Assembly: GCF_903819335.1 (NCBI RefSeq) | Contig: NZ_CAIJDE010000046.1 | Coordinates: 1-64,000 of the forward strand | Source of the DNA: Flavobacterium panici | GTDB taxonomy: Bacteria > Bacteroidota > Bacteroidia > Flavobacteriales > Flavobacteriaceae | Direction: 5' to 3' | DNA: 64,000 nt | In this document: in pieces, positions 29,753-37,492 of the stretch | Layout of the letters: each line of letters begins with the position of its first letter | How positions within the stretch are numbered: position 1 is the stretch's first letter | Notes under the pieces: model-generated | What the model was told of the DNA's origin: nothing | Databases searched by the model: none | The model's input: only the letters and a program-made list of their open reading frames with translations | Translations under genes and position numbers: made by a program

Positions 29753-30124
29753 TTATTTAAGCTCAACTACAGCTCCAGCTTCTTCTAATGATTTTTTAAG
29801 ACCTTCAGCCTCTTCTTTAGAAACACCTTCTTTAACAGTACTTGGAGCACCGTCAACTACATCTTTAGCTTCTTTAAGACCTAAACCTGTAAGTTCTTTA
29901 ACTAATTTTACAACTGCTAATTTAGAAGCACCAGCTTCTTTTAATACAACTGTAAATTCAGTTTGTGCTTCTTCAGCAGCACCTTCTCCACCACCAGCAG
30001 CAACTACTACAGCTGCAGCAGCAGGCTCGATACCATACTCGTCTTTTAATATTGTTGCTAATTCGTTAACTTCTTTAACTGTTAAGTTAACTAATTGTTC
30101 TGCGAATTGTTTCAAATCTGCCAT
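29753..30124 (-). CDS. rplL: 50S ribosomal protein bL12 (L7/L12)
   Basis: 123 aa. The N-terminal dimerisation helices ([18 protein letters not shown]), an Ala/Gly-rich hinge (about 36-52) and the C-terminal factor-binding domain (FTVVLKEAG to the end) are all complete. It forms the ribosomal stalk with L10 and recruits elongation-factor GTPases. It lies 92 bases after rplJ, at the end of the ribosomal protein part of the cluster. Confidence 0.97.
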   Translation of the reverse strand: MADLKQFAEQLVNLTVKEVNELATILKDEYGIEPAAAAVVVAAGGGEGAAEEAQTEFTVVLKEAGASKLAVVKLVKELTGLGLKEAKDVVDGAPSTVKEGVSKEEAEGLKKSLEEAGAVVELK

Positions 30125-30216
30125 TTTTTCTATCGTTTAAAATGATTTGTAAAAATATAATTTATTTATTGTGCGCTAATTAAGCAACAAGGAAGCAAGC
30201 TTCCCTGCTTTGATTA

Positions 30217-30720
30217 TTATGCTTCAGTTTCTTCTTCGCTACCAGCGAATTTGTTTTGTAAAGCAGAAATAATTCTTTGAGCTGGAGATTGTAATAATCC
30301 AATGATTTCTCCAATTAACTCTTCTTTAGACTTGATAGTTGCTAGTGCATCTAATTGGTTATCTCCAATGTAAACTTCATTGTTAATGAAAGCACCTTTT
30401 AAAACTGGTTTATCAGATTTCTTACGGAAATCTTTAATGATTTTTCCAGGAGCATTAGCTACATCAGAAATGAAAATAGCACTATTACCAGTCAAAACTG
30501 AAGGTAAGTCACCATAATCAGTAGAAGAAGCTTCCATTGCTTTGGCAAGCAAAGTGTTCTTTACAACTTCTAATTTGATACCTGCTTTAAAGCAAGCTCT
30601 ACGTAAGCTTGAAGTTGTTTCTGCGTTTAAACCAGAAATATCAGATACATAAATGATATTTGTACCAGCTAACTGCGCAGTTAAATTTTCAATCGCGATT
30701 GATTTTTCTTCTCTAGTCAT
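30217..30720 (-). CDS. rplJ: 50S ribosomal protein uL10
   Basis: 167 aa. The fold is typical, with VVKNTLLAKAMEA and FRKKSDKPVLKGA segments, and the C-terminal helix that binds L12 dimers ends in an acidic tail (SEEETEA). It anchors the L7/L12 stalk to 23S rRNA. It starts 22 bases after rplA, leaving no room for the long L10 leader seen in other phyla. Confidence 0.97.
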   Translation of the reverse strand: MTREEKSIAIENLTAQLAGTNIIYVSDISGLNAETTSSLRRACFKAGIKLEVVKNTLLAKAMEASSTDYGDLPSVLTGNSAIFISDVANAPGKIIKDFRKKSDKPVLKGAFINNEVYIGDNQLDALATIKSKEELIGEIIGLLQSPAQRIISALQNKFAGSEEETEA

Positions 30721-30742
30721 ACTAAAAATTTTTAACTACCAA

Positions 30743-31432
30743 TTATACTGCTTTTGGGTCTAATGCAATAGCAGGACTCATTGTGCTTGTAAGGTGAATA
30801 CCTTTAATGTATGTACCTTTAGCAGCAGTTGGTTTAAGTTTTATTAATGTTTGAATAATTTCGTGTGCGTTGTCAACAATTTGCTCAGCTCCAAAAGAAA
30901 CTTTACCAATTCCTGCGTGAACGATACCAGTTTTATCAACTTTAAAGTCAATTTTTCCAGCTTTAACCTCTTGAACAGCTTTTGCAACATCCATAGTTAC
31001 AGTACCTGTTTTAGGGTTTGGCATTAAACCTCTAGGTCCTAAAATACGACCTAATGGACCTAATTTACCCATAACAGCTGGCATAGTGATGATAACATCA
31101 ACATCTGTCCAACCATCTTTAATCTTTTGTAAGTAATCATCAAGACCAACGTGATCTGCTCCAGCTTCTCTTGCTTCAGCCTCTTTATCTGGAGTAACCA
31201 ATGCTAATACTTTAACATCCTTTCCTGTTCCGTGAGGTAAAGTTACTACACCTCTTACCATTTGATTCGCTTTTCTTGGATCAACACCCAAACGCACTGC
31301 GATATCAACAGACTCATCAAATTTTGCAGAAGCAACAACTTTCAATAATGCCGCAGCATCTTTTAGAGAGTATAATTTGTTCTTTTCAATTTTTGAAGCA
31401 GCCTCTTTTTGCTTTTTTGTTAATTTTGCCAT
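30743..31432 (-). CDS. rplA: 50S ribosomal protein uL1
   Basis: 229 aa, full length. The signature [15 protein letters not shown] is present. L1 forms the mobile E-site stalk and in many bacteria represses its own operon by binding the mRNA. It starts 13 bases after rplK, so the two are translationally linked. Confidence 0.97.
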   Translation of the reverse strand: MAKLTKKQKEAASKIEKNKLYSLKDAAALLKVVASAKFDESVDIAVRLGVDPRKANQMVRGVVTLPHGTGKDVKVLALVTPDKEAEAREAGADHVGLDDYLQKIKDGWTDVDVIITMPAVMGKLGPLGRILGPRGLMPNPKTGTVTMDVAKAVQEVKAGKIDFKVDKTGIVHAGIGKVSFGAEQIVDNAHEIIQTLIKLKPTAAKGTYIKGIHLTSTMSPAIALDPKAV

Positions 31433-31445
31433 GTCTTTTTCTTAA

Positions 31446-31883
31446 TTAAAAAGGAGCATCTCCTGATACAGTTATACCCATAGATCTAGCTGTTCCAGCA
31501 ACCATACTCATTGCTTTTTCTACTGTAAAAGCATTTAAGTCAGGCATTTTGTCTTCAGCAATAGCTCTAATTTGTTCCCAAGTAACACTAGCTACTTTTT
31601 TACGATTAGGCTCACCAGAACCAGATTTTAGCTTTGCAGCTTCCATTAACTGAACTGCTGCTGGAGGAGTCTTAACAACAAAATCGAATGATTTGTCTTT
31701 GTACACAGTGATTTGCACTGGACAAATTTTGCCAGGTTTATCCTGAGTTCTAGCATTAAATTGCTTACAGAACTCCATGATATTAACCCCAGCAGCTCCT
31801 AAAGCAGGTCCAACCGGTGGCGACGGGTTCGCAGCACCTCCCTTAACTTGTAGTTTAACTACCTTACTAATTTCTTTAGCCAT
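31446..31883 (-). CDS. rplK: 50S ribosomal protein uL11
   Basis: 145 aa. The N-terminal domain carries [17 protein letters not shown], and the C-terminal rRNA-binding domain ends [17 protein letters not shown]. It binds the GTPase-associated centre of 23S rRNA. A small hairpin (31901-31924) lies in the 65-base spacer after nusG. Confidence 0.97.
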   Translation of the reverse strand: MAKEISKVVKLQVKGGAANPSPPVGPALGAAGVNIMEFCKQFNARTQDKPGKICPVQITVYKDKSFDFVVKTPPAAVQLMEAAKLKSGSGEPNRKKVASVTWEQIRAIAEDKMPDLNAFTVEKAMSMVAGTARSMGITVSGDAPF

Positions 31884-31900
31884 TTTTAAAAAATTTAATA

Positions 31901-31924
31901 CACAATCAATTGGAAGCGATTGTG
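31901..31924 (-). promoter_or_regulatory. Hairpin in the nusG-rplK spacer
   Basis: CACAATC and GATTGTG pair around a 10-base loop, 18 bases before the rplK ATG. Its position fits an L1 autoregulatory site, but the characteristic L1-binding sequence is not evident, so this is a weak proposal. Confidence 0.3.
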
Positions 31925-31948
31925 ATAGATATTATATGTAACAAAAAA

Positions 31949-32503
31949 TTATACTTTTTCAACTTGCATAAAACTCAATTCTAATGGAGTTTTTCTTCCG
32001 AAAATCTTAACCATTACTTCAAGTTTACGCTTTTCTTCATTGATTTTTTCAACCGTACCATTGAAACCATTAAAAGGACCATCGATCACTTTTACCGTTT
32101 CACCTAAGCTGAAAGGAATAGCACGAGTATCTGTATTAACAGCTAGCTCATCTACTTTACCTAACATACGATTCACCTCAGATAATCTTAAAGGAACAGG
32201 TTCCCCACCTTTAATCTCACCTAAGAAACCAATTACACTTGTAATAGATTTAATAATATGAGGTATCTCACCAACCAAGTTAGCTTCAATCATAACGTAT
32301 CCAGGAAAATATACTTTATCCTTAGACATCTTTTTTCCCTCTTTTACAGTAACTACTTTTTCAGTAGGCACTAAAACCTGGGAAACATAATCCTCCATCC
32401 CTAGTCTGGCAATCTCAGTTTCGATGTAAGCTTTAACCTTGTTTTCCTGGCCGCTTACTGCTCTAACCACATACCATTTTTTCACATTATTATCTGCCAT
32501 CAC
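31949..32503 (-). CDS. nusG: Transcription termination/antitermination factor NusG
   Basis: 184 aa. The N-terminal NGN domain (KWYVVRAVSGQENKVKAYIE; FPGYVMIE) binds RNA polymerase, and the C-terminal KOW motif (VKVIDGPFNGFNGTVEKIN) binds NusE or Rho. It starts 7 bases after secE, the standard secE-nusG-rplK order. Confidence 0.97.
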   Translation of the reverse strand: MMADNNVKKWYVVRAVSGQENKVKAYIETEIARLGMEDYVSQVLVPTEKVVTVKEGKKMSKDKVYFPGYVMIEANLVGEIPHIIKSITSVIGFLGEIKGGEPVPLRLSEVNRMLGKVDELAVNTDTRAIPFSLGETVKVIDGPFNGFNGTVEKINEEKRKLEVMVKIFGRKTPLELSFMQVEKV

Positions 32504-32510
32504 AAAAAAA

Positions 32511-32708
32511 TTATCCTTTTAACCAGTTAAAAAATCCAGCCAAAGCTTTTGCAAAAAATTCGTCTACTCCCCAAGTTGCCAAAGCGAACAGAATCGAAAA
32601 TACAGCCACAACAATTGTCAATTTTTGAACTTCAGCCCAAGCTGGCCAAGTAACATTTGACTTTAATTCTTCGAAAGCCTCTGATAAATAATTAGTAACT
32701 TTTGTCAT
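32511..32708 (-). CDS. secE: Preprotein translocase subunit SecE
   Basis: 65 aa, a minimal SecE with the amphipathic helix (LKSNVTWPAWAEVQKLT) and one membrane segment (about 31-50). It clamps SecY in the translocon. It lies between tRNA-Trp and nusG. Confidence 0.95.
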   Translation of the reverse strand: MTKVTNYLSEAFEELKSNVTWPAWAEVQKLTIVVAVFSILFALATWGVDEFFAKALAGFFNWLKG

Positions 32709-32726
32709 TTGATATAATTTTTATTG

Positions 32727-32797
32727 CACGGGCGGAGGGATTCGAACCCCCATCAACGGTTTTGGAGACCGCTATTCTACCCTTGAACTACGCCCGT
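32727..32797 (-). tRNA. tRNA-Trp (CCA)
   Basis: 71 nt without an encoded CCA tail. The acceptor ACGGGCG/CGCCCGT is fully paired, the discriminator is G, the anticodon loop CTCCAAA gives CCA, and the T arm contains GGTTCGAATCC. It lies between tuf and secE, the usual Bacteroidetes position. Confidence 0.96.
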
Positions 32798-32801
32798 AAT
32801 T

Positions 32802-32842
32802 AAAAGCCAGTGATTTCGTTAAAAAAATCAACTGGCTTTTTA
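32802..32842 (-). terminator. Hairpin after tuf (leaky terminator or processing site)
   Basis: Arms AAAAGCCAGT and ACTGGCTTTT with inner GATT/AATC pairing and a loop of Ts and A. It has a four-T tail on the minus strand. Only four bases separate it from the tRNA-Trp 5' end, so it must be read through or act as a processing signal, or the downstream promoter lies inside tuf. Confidence 0.65.
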
Positions 32843-32857
32843 TAATTTGTTATAGGA

Positions 32858-34045
32858 TTATCCTATGATTTCAGTCACCTGACCTGCACCTACTGTTCTA
32901 CCACCTTCACGGATAGCAAAACGTAAACCTACGCTCATTGCGATTGGGCTTAATAAAGCAACATTGATAGTCAAGTTATCTCCTGGCATTACCATCTCTA
33001 CTCCTTCTGGTAGAGTAATAACTCCTGTTACGTCAGTTGTACGTACGTAGAACTGTGGACGGTAGTTATTATGGAATGGAGTATGACGTCCACCTTCTTC
33101 TTTTTTCAAGATATAAACCTCAGCTTTGAAAGTAGCGTGTGGTTTTACTGATCCTGGCTTAATGATAACCATTCCTCTTTTGATAGATTCTTTATCAATA
33201 CCTCTTAACAATAAACCTACGTTATCTCCAGCTTCACCTCTATCAAGGATTTTACGGAACATCTCAACTCCTGTAATAGTAGAAGTTAATTTATCAGCTC
33301 CCATACCAATGATTTCAACAGCATCACCTGTATTAGCAATACCAGTTTCGATACGACCTGTAGCAACAGTTCCACGACCAGTAATTGTAAATACATCCTC
33401 AACCGGCATCAAGAATGGTTTAGCAACGTCACGCACTGGCTCTTCGATCCAAGCATCAACAGCTTCCATTAATTCAATGATTTTTGGTACCCAAGCAGGA
33501 TCATTATTCAATCCTCCTAAAGCAGAACCTTGAACAACAGGACCATTATCTCCATCATATTCGTAGAAAGATAATAAATCTCTAATTTCCATTTCAACAA
33601 GCTCTAACAACTCAGCATCATCAACCATATCCACTTTGTTCATGAAAACAACGATTCTTGGAATACCAACCTGACGTCCTAAAAGGATGTGCTCACGAGT
33701 TTGTGGCATTGGACCATCTGTAGCAGCAACTACTAAGATAGCTCCGTCCATTTGAGCTGCTCCAGTAACCATGTTCTTTACGTAATCCGCGTGACCTGGA
33801 CAGTCAACGTGAGCGTAGTGACGGTTAGCTGTTTCATACTCTACGTGAGATGTATTAATAGTAATACCTCTTTCTTTCTCCTCTGGAGCGTTATCGATTT
33901 GATCAAACGATTTTGCTTGACAGTAACCAGCATCTGACAATACTTTTGTAATTGCAGCAGTTAATGTAGTTTTTCCGTGATCCACGTGTCCAATTGTACC
34001 TATGTTTAAGTGCGGTTTGGAACGATTAAAATTCTCCTTTGCCAT
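32858..34045 (-). CDS. tuf: Elongation factor Tu
   Basis: 395 aa, full length. G1 [10 protein letters not shown]3 DCPGHADY and G4 NKVD are all present, and the C-terminus ends [13 protein letters not shown]. It delivers aminoacyl-tRNA to the ribosome. It follows three tRNA genes in the same direction with no promoter of its own visible, so it probably shares their transcript. Confidence 0.98.
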   Translation of the reverse strand: MAKENFNRSKPHLNIGTIGHVDHGKTTLTAAITKVLSDAGYCQAKSFDQIDNAPEEKERGITINTSHVEYETANRHYAHVDCPGHADYVKNMVTGAAQMDGAILVVAATDGPMPQTREHILLGRQVGIPRIVVFMNKVDMVDDAELLELVEMEIRDLLSFYEYDGDNGPVVQGSALGGLNNDPAWVPKIIELMEAVDAWIEEPVRDVAKPFLMPVEDVFTITGRGTVATGRIETGIANTGDAVEIIGMGADKLTSTITGVEMFRKILDRGEAGDNVGLLLRGIDKESIKRGMVIIKPGSVKPHATFKAEVYILKKEEGGRHTPFHNNYRPQFYVRTTDVTGVITLPEGVEMVMPGDNLTINVALLSPIAMSVGLRFAIREGGRTVGAGQVTEIIG

Positions 34046-34100
34046 TTTACTTAATTTTTAATCTTAGTTATATATTAATTTTCAATTTCCTACTTACTTG

Positions 34101-34172
34101 AGCCAATGTCGGGATTTGAACCCGAGACCTCTTCCTTACCAAGGAAGCACTCTACCCCTGAGCTACACCGGC
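34101..34172 (-). tRNA. tRNA-Thr (GGT)
   Basis: 72 nt. The acceptor GCCGGTG pairs with CATTGGC (two G-T pairs), the discriminator is T, the anticodon loop TTGGTAA gives GGT, and the T arm is regular. Last of the three tRNAs before tuf. Confidence 0.95.
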
Positions 34173-34203
34173 AGAGAGTTCTGATTTTAGATTTTTGAAT
34201 TCA

Positions 34204-34230
34204 GATTTTAGATTTTGAAAATCTAAAATC
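34204..34230. repeat. Perfect hairpin of the TTTAGATTTT repeat type
   Basis: GATTTTAGATTTT and AAAATCTAAAATC are perfect inverted arms separated by one G, located between tRNA-Tyr and tRNA-Thr(GGT). Similar strings occur in other spacers of the window (34350-34378, 41825-41862, 62610-62640). Confidence 0.7.
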
Positions 34231-34260
34231 TAAAATCCGAAATCTTAACTTCTTTTTTTG

Positions 34261-34341
34261 TGGGGAGAGCAGGATTCGAACCTGCGAAGTTCACACAGCA
34301 GATTTACAGTCTGCCCTCGTTGGCCGCTTGAGTATCTCCCC
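34261..34341 (-). tRNA. tRNA-Tyr (GTA)
   Basis: 81 nt, class II with a long variable arm. The acceptor GGGGAGA/TCTCCCC is fully paired, the discriminator is A, and the anticodon loop CTGTAAA gives GTA. Confidence 0.96.
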
Positions 34342-34462
34342 TTGTAATTTTAGACTTTAAATTTTAGATTTTAGATTTCTCCAAATTATATTTTTTGTCC
34401 TAAATTTCTGTTTTCCAATATTTTAAAAGAACCAATTTCAAATCGCATTTGAAATATTTTTG

Positions 34463-34536
34463 AGCCGATAGAGGGACTCGAACCCACGACCTGCTGATTA
34501 CAAATCAGCTGCTCTAGCCAGCTGAGCTACATCGGC
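34463..34536 (-). tRNA. tRNA-Thr (TGT)
   Basis: 74 nt. The acceptor GCCGATG pairs with TATCGGC (one G-T pair), the discriminator is T, and the anticodon loop TTTGTAA gives TGT. First tRNA of the tRNA-tuf unit, 38 bases downstream of the promoter. Confidence 0.95.
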
Positions 34537-34544
34537 GAATACAT

Positions 34545-34572
34545 TAAAAAAGTCCGCTATTTCTAACGGACT
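34545..34572 (-). terminator. Hairpin between hpf and tRNA-Thr
   Basis: AGTCCG and CGGACT pair around a ten-base loop, followed on the minus strand by TTTTTT. It can terminate hpf transcription, but it also lies immediately downstream of the tRNA-tuf promoter, so it would be at the very 5' end of that transcript. Confidence 0.7.
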
Positions 34573-34573
34573 G

Positions 34574-34602
34574 CAAATGTAGCTATTTTATCTTTGAATC
34601 AA
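34574..34602 (-). promoter_or_regulatory. Promoter of the tRNA-tuf unit
   Basis: On the minus strand: TTG (34602-34600), an 18-base spacer, then TACATTTG (34581-34574). It matches the Bacteroidetes consensus in both boxes and in spacing, the best match in the window. Transcription would begin inside or just before the hairpin at 34551-34572. Confidence 0.8.
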
Positions 34603-34626
34603 AACATTTTTTAAAAAAAATTTCAA

Positions 34627-34929
34627 TTAAATATGCGCTCTTATTTTTTCTTTCCTTTTTACCAGTAAACGCTCTAAAGATTCTGCCGAAAGCTCAACTG
34701 CTTCTTCAAACGATTTGCATTGCTTTTTAACCAAAAATTCATCTCCCGGAACATTAATCTTAATCTCTACCGCCTTATTCTCCTTATCACTTGTTCTTTC
34801 AACTTTTAAAAAAACATCAGCCGAAACAACTCGGTCGTAATACTTTTCCAGCTTATCCATTCTCTCTTGAATAAAATCCACCAATTTTCTGTCGACAGTA
34901 AAGTTAACTGCATGAACATCTACCTTCAT
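34627..34929 (-). CDS. hpf: Ribosome hibernation-promoting factor (HPF/YfiA family)
   Basis: 100 aa from MKVDVHAVNF, the short HPF form without the C-terminal dimerisation domain. A longer frame to 34986 adds 19 residues that do not fit the family and would overlap xerC by 23 bases, so the ATG at 34929 was chosen. The protein binds 30S subunits and inactivates ribosomes under stress. It probably shares a transcript with the upstream xerC. Confidence 0.92.
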   Translation of the reverse strand: MKVDVHAVNFTVDRKLVDFIQERMDKLEKYYDRVVSADVFLKVERTSDKENKAVEIKINVPGDEFLVKKQCKSFEEAVELSAESLERLLVKRKEKIRAHI

Positions 34930-34963
34930 AATAATTATTTTAGGGTTAAACATTTCAGAGTTA

Positions 34964-35857
34964 TTACTTATTTCTTGGATGAGCATCTGAATAAACTTTT
35001 TTAAGTTCTGCTAAACTATTATGAGTATAAACTTGCGTAGATGCTAAACTCGAATGCCCTAATAACTCCTTAACTGAATTTAAATCTGCTCCGTTATTTA
35101 ATAAATGAGTCGCAAAAGTATGCCGTAGCACGTGAGGACTTTTTTTTACCTTTTCAGAGACCCTACTAAAGTAACAATTTATTAATCGATACACAAACGA
35201 TTCACTCAATTTTAACCCTTTTTTCGAAATAAAAAAATAATCAGAATCTTTGATTTCCTCAACCTCCACTCTTTCTTTTAAATACAAATTAATCTGATCT
35301 GCAACTATGGGCAAAAGCGGAATAATTCGCTCTTTGTTTCTTTTCCCTAACACCTTAATAAGATTCGAAGACAAATCAACATTCTTCATCATTAAACCTA
35401 TTAATTCTGCACGACGCATTCCCGTTGTATAAAAAAGGTCAACAATAAGCTTATCTCTAATATCCTCAAATCCGAACGGAGAATCTACCCCAAGCATTAA
35501 ATCGTTTACTTCTTTTTCTGAAAACGGAATCTGAACAATTTTAGGAGTTTTAAGTGCTTTATGTTTAAGCATTGGATTCACCTCTATTTGCTTAATTTTT
35601 AAAAGAAATTTATAAAAGGCTTTTAAGGAAGCCATTTTTCGATTTACAGAAACATTAGAAATTTCCTGATCAACTAAAGAAACAATCCAGCTTCTTATTT
35701 GACTATAATTAACTTTCTCAACATTATCCTGCTCGAAACGGGATTTATTAAATTCTTCAAAAAAACCAATATCATTCAAATAAGCATTAACCGTATGTGG
35801 AGAATATTTTTTTTCCAACTGCAAATAATCACGAAAAGCTTCTTTGTTTGATTTCAT
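34964..35857 (-). CDS. xerC: Tyrosine recombinase XerC/XerD-like
   Basis: 297 aa, the length of chromosomal Xer recombinases. The N-terminal SAM-like DNA-binding domain spans about 1-90. The catalytic residues are complete: Arg148 (TGMRRAEL), Lys172, His242 and Arg245 (PHVLRHTF), His268 (LLGHSS) and the nucleophile Tyr277 (QVYTH). It resolves chromosome dimers. Its fixed place next to rpsU, hpf and tuf, and the absence of att-like repeats or cargo, argue against an integrase. XerC versus XerD cannot be decided from the sequence alone. Confidence 0.88.
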   Translation of the reverse strand: MKSNKEAFRDYLQLEKKYSPHTVNAYLNDIGFFEEFNKSRFEQDNVEKVNYSQIRSWIVSLVDQEISNVSVNRKMASLKAFYKFLLKIKQIEVNPMLKHKALKTPKIVQIPFSEKEVNDLMLGVDSPFGFEDIRDKLIVDLFYTTGMRRAELIGLMMKNVDLSSNLIKVLGKRNKERIIPLLPIVADQINLYLKERVEVEEIKDSDYFFISKKGLKLSESFVYRLINCYFSRVSEKVKKSPHVLRHTFATHLLNNGADLNSVKELLGHSSLASTQVYTHNSLAELKKVYSDAHPRNK

Positions 35858-35918
35858 AAGAAAGTTTTTTTTCGATTTATACCTATTATATATAAACCAT
35901 CAGAAGATTTTTAAAATA

Positions 35919-35966
35919 AAAAAAACCGTTAGCATCAAAGTTAAAACTTTTTGATGACTAACGGTA
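35919..35966 (-). terminator. Terminator of rpsU
   Basis: Long hairpin with arms ACCGTTAG and CTAACGGT, extended inward by CATCAAAG/CTTTTTGATG pairing, followed on the minus strand by a T run. Confidence 0.85.
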
Positions 35967-35988
35967 ATTATTTTTGAAAAGCGAAATA

Positions 35989-36183
35989 CTAACTTTCTAA
36001 ACTATCTTTCAAAGTTTGGATGTAAGCAGCTTTTTGAATTTGAGCTCTTTTTACAACAGAAGGCTTAATAAAAGCAGTACGTGCTCTTAATTGACGAACA
36101 GTTCCTGTTTTATCAAATTTTCTTTTATAGCGCTTTAATGCTCTATCGATATTTTCTCCGTCTTTAATTGGTATAATTAACAT
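35989..36183 (-). CDS. rpsU: 30S ribosomal protein bS21
   Basis: 64 aa, with the Arg/Lys-rich helices of bS21 (LKRYKRKFDKTG; RAQIQKAAYIQ). Unlike its neighbours it has a very strong Shine-Dalgarno sequence (36192-36199). In Bacteroidetes ribosomes bS21 helps hide the anti-SD end of 16S rRNA, and published Flavobacterium johnsoniae work links the SD of rpsU to autoregulation: when bS21 is scarce the anti-SD is exposed and translates this mRNA. A TACATTTG -7 element lies 29 bases upstream. Confidence 0.96.
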   Translation of the reverse strand: MLIIPIKDGENIDRALKRYKRKFDKTGTVRQLRARTAFIKPSVVKRAQIQKAAYIQTLKDSLES

Positions 36184-36191
36184 AATATAGA

Positions 36192-36199
36192 CACCTCCT
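36192..36199 (-). promoter_or_regulatory. Strong Shine-Dalgarno sequence of rpsU
   Basis: AGGAGGTG on the minus strand, complementary over all eight bases to the anti-SD core CACCUCCU, with 8 bases to the ATG. No comparable SD was noticed ahead of the other genes of this window, as expected for the phylum. Confidence 0.9.
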
Positions 36200-36212
36200 C
36201 TCGTTAAGGCTG

Positions 36213-36220
36213 CAAATGTA
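36213..36220 (-). promoter_or_regulatory. Candidate -7 element of rpsU
   Basis: TACATTTG followed by CAGC on the minus strand. It is the same octamer as the tRNA-tuf promoter. The -33 position falls in an AATTATGAATT-type simple repeat with no TTG. Confidence 0.55.
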
Positions 36221-36302
36221 AAAATTAATTATGAATTATGAATTATAAATTGTGAATTATTTTTTCTGAGAGAATAGAGCATAGAAAATAGAGAATAGAC
36301 GG

Positions 36303-36347
36303 AGCTTCTTTACTCTTTACTTTACTCTTTACTCTTTACTCTTTCAA
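36303..36347. repeat. Heptanucleotide tandem repeat (TTTACTC)
   Basis: About five imperfect copies of TTTACTC, one shortened. The stop codon of the acyl-CoA dehydrogenase gene (36336-36338) is formed inside the first unit as read by that gene. Immediately left are related simple repeats (AATTATG at 36226-36260 and AGAATAGA at 36270-36300). Confidence 0.7.
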
Positions 36348-37478
36348 CAAATTTCTAGAGATAACTAATTTTTGAATTTCAGTTGTTCCTTCTCCAATTG
36401 TACACAATTTAGAATCTCTGTAGAATTTCTCTACCGGAAAATCTTTTGTATAGCCATAACCTCCGTGAATCTGTACGGCTTCATTTGCAATTTTAACGCA
36501 CGCTTCTGAAGCATACATTTTTGCCATTGCGCCTAATGTTGTGACTGGTTTATGCTGTTGTTTTAAGTATGCGGCTTTGTGCAGTAATAATTCTGAAGCT
36601 TCAATTTCTGTTGCCATATCGGCCAGTTTAAATGAAATTCCCTGAAAGCTGCTTATTGGCTGACCAAATTGATGTCTTTCTTTTGAATATTTTAATGCAG
36701 CTTCATAAGCGCCTTTTGAAATTCCTAATGATAAGGCGCCGATTGAAATTCGGCCTCCGTCTAGAATTTTCATTGCCTGAACAAATCCTTGTCCAACTTC
36801 ACCTAATCTGTTTGCATCCGGAACCCGACAGCTGTCAAAAACTAATTCGGCAGTTTCACTTGCACGCATTCCTAATTTATTTTCTTTTTTTCCTGAAGAA
36901 AATCCAGCCATTCCTTTTTCTAATACAAAAGCAGTCATTCCTTTAGAATCTCCTTTTTCTCCTGTTCTAACAATTACAACTGCTACATCTCCGGAAATAG
37001 CATGTGTAATAAAGTTTTTAGCACCATTAATAACCCAAAAATCTCCATCTTTAACTGCTGTTGTATTCATTCCTCCTGCATCAGATCCTGTATTGTGCTC
37101 TGTTAAACCCCAGGCCCCAATATATTCTGCAGTGGCCAATTTTGGTAAATATTTTTTCTTTTGTTCTTCATTTCCAAAGGTCAAAATATGGTTGGTACAA
37201 AGCGAATTATGCGCCGCAACTGACAAACCAATTGAGGGATCTACTTTTGAAATCTCTTCAATAACCGTAATATATTCATGGTAACCTAATCCAGATCCTC
37301 CGTATTCTTCGGGCACTAAAACTCCCATAAATCCCATTTCGCCCAGTTTTTTAAACAAATCAACCGGAAAAATCTGGGCTTCATCCCACTCCATTATAAA
37401 GGGCTTAATATTTTTTTCTGCAAAGTCTTTTATAGATTGAGCAATCATCGACTGCATTTCGTTATAATCAAAATTCAT
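36336..37478 (-). CDS. Acyl-CoA dehydrogenase
   Basis: 380 aa, standard length. FAD-binding signatures WGLTEHNTGSDAGG and FITHAISGD are present, as is the C-terminal helical domain with IHGGYGYTKDFPVEKFYRD. The catalytic base is probably Glu363 (IGEGTTEIQ), at the short/medium-chain position. It oxidises an acyl-CoA to the 2-enoyl-CoA with electrons to ETF. Substrate chain length cannot be read reliably; short-chain or branched-chain (butyryl-like) is most likely. It lies 14 bases after the ComEA-like gene, and a weak promoter may lie in that gene's 3' end (TATATTTG, 37502-37509). Confidence 0.93.
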   Translation of the reverse strand: MNFDYNEMQSMIAQSIKDFAEKNIKPFIMEWDEAQIFPVDLFKKLGEMGFMGVLVPEEYGGSGLGYHEYITVIEEISKVDPSIGLSVAAHNSLCTNHILTFGNEEQKKKYLPKLATAEYIGAWGLTEHNTGSDAGGMNTTAVKDGDFWVINGAKNFITHAISGDVAVVIVRTGEKGDSKGMTAFVLEKGMAGFSSGKKENKLGMRASETAELVFDSCRVPDANRLGEVGQGFVQAMKILDGGRISIGALSLGISKGAYEAALKYSKERHQFGQPISSFQGISFKLADMATEIEASELLLHKAAYLKQQHKPVTTLGAMAKMYASEACVKIANEAVQIHGGYGYTKDFPVEKFYRDSKLCTIGEGTTEIQKLVISRNLLKE

Positions 37479-37492
37479 TATGTACTATTTTT

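Noticed and set aside
30721..30742. L10 leader regulatory RNA before rplJ
   Set aside because: The gap to rplA is only 22 bases, too short for such a structure.
34930..34986. Longer N-terminus for hpf
   Set aside because: The extra 19 residues are unlike the family and would overlap xerC; the ATG at 34929 gives the usual protein.
34964..35857. Tyrosine recombinase next to tRNA genes as the integrase of a genomic island
   Set aside because: It has the length and motifs of housekeeping Xer, sits between rpsU and hpf, and no cargo or tRNA-end duplication is seen.
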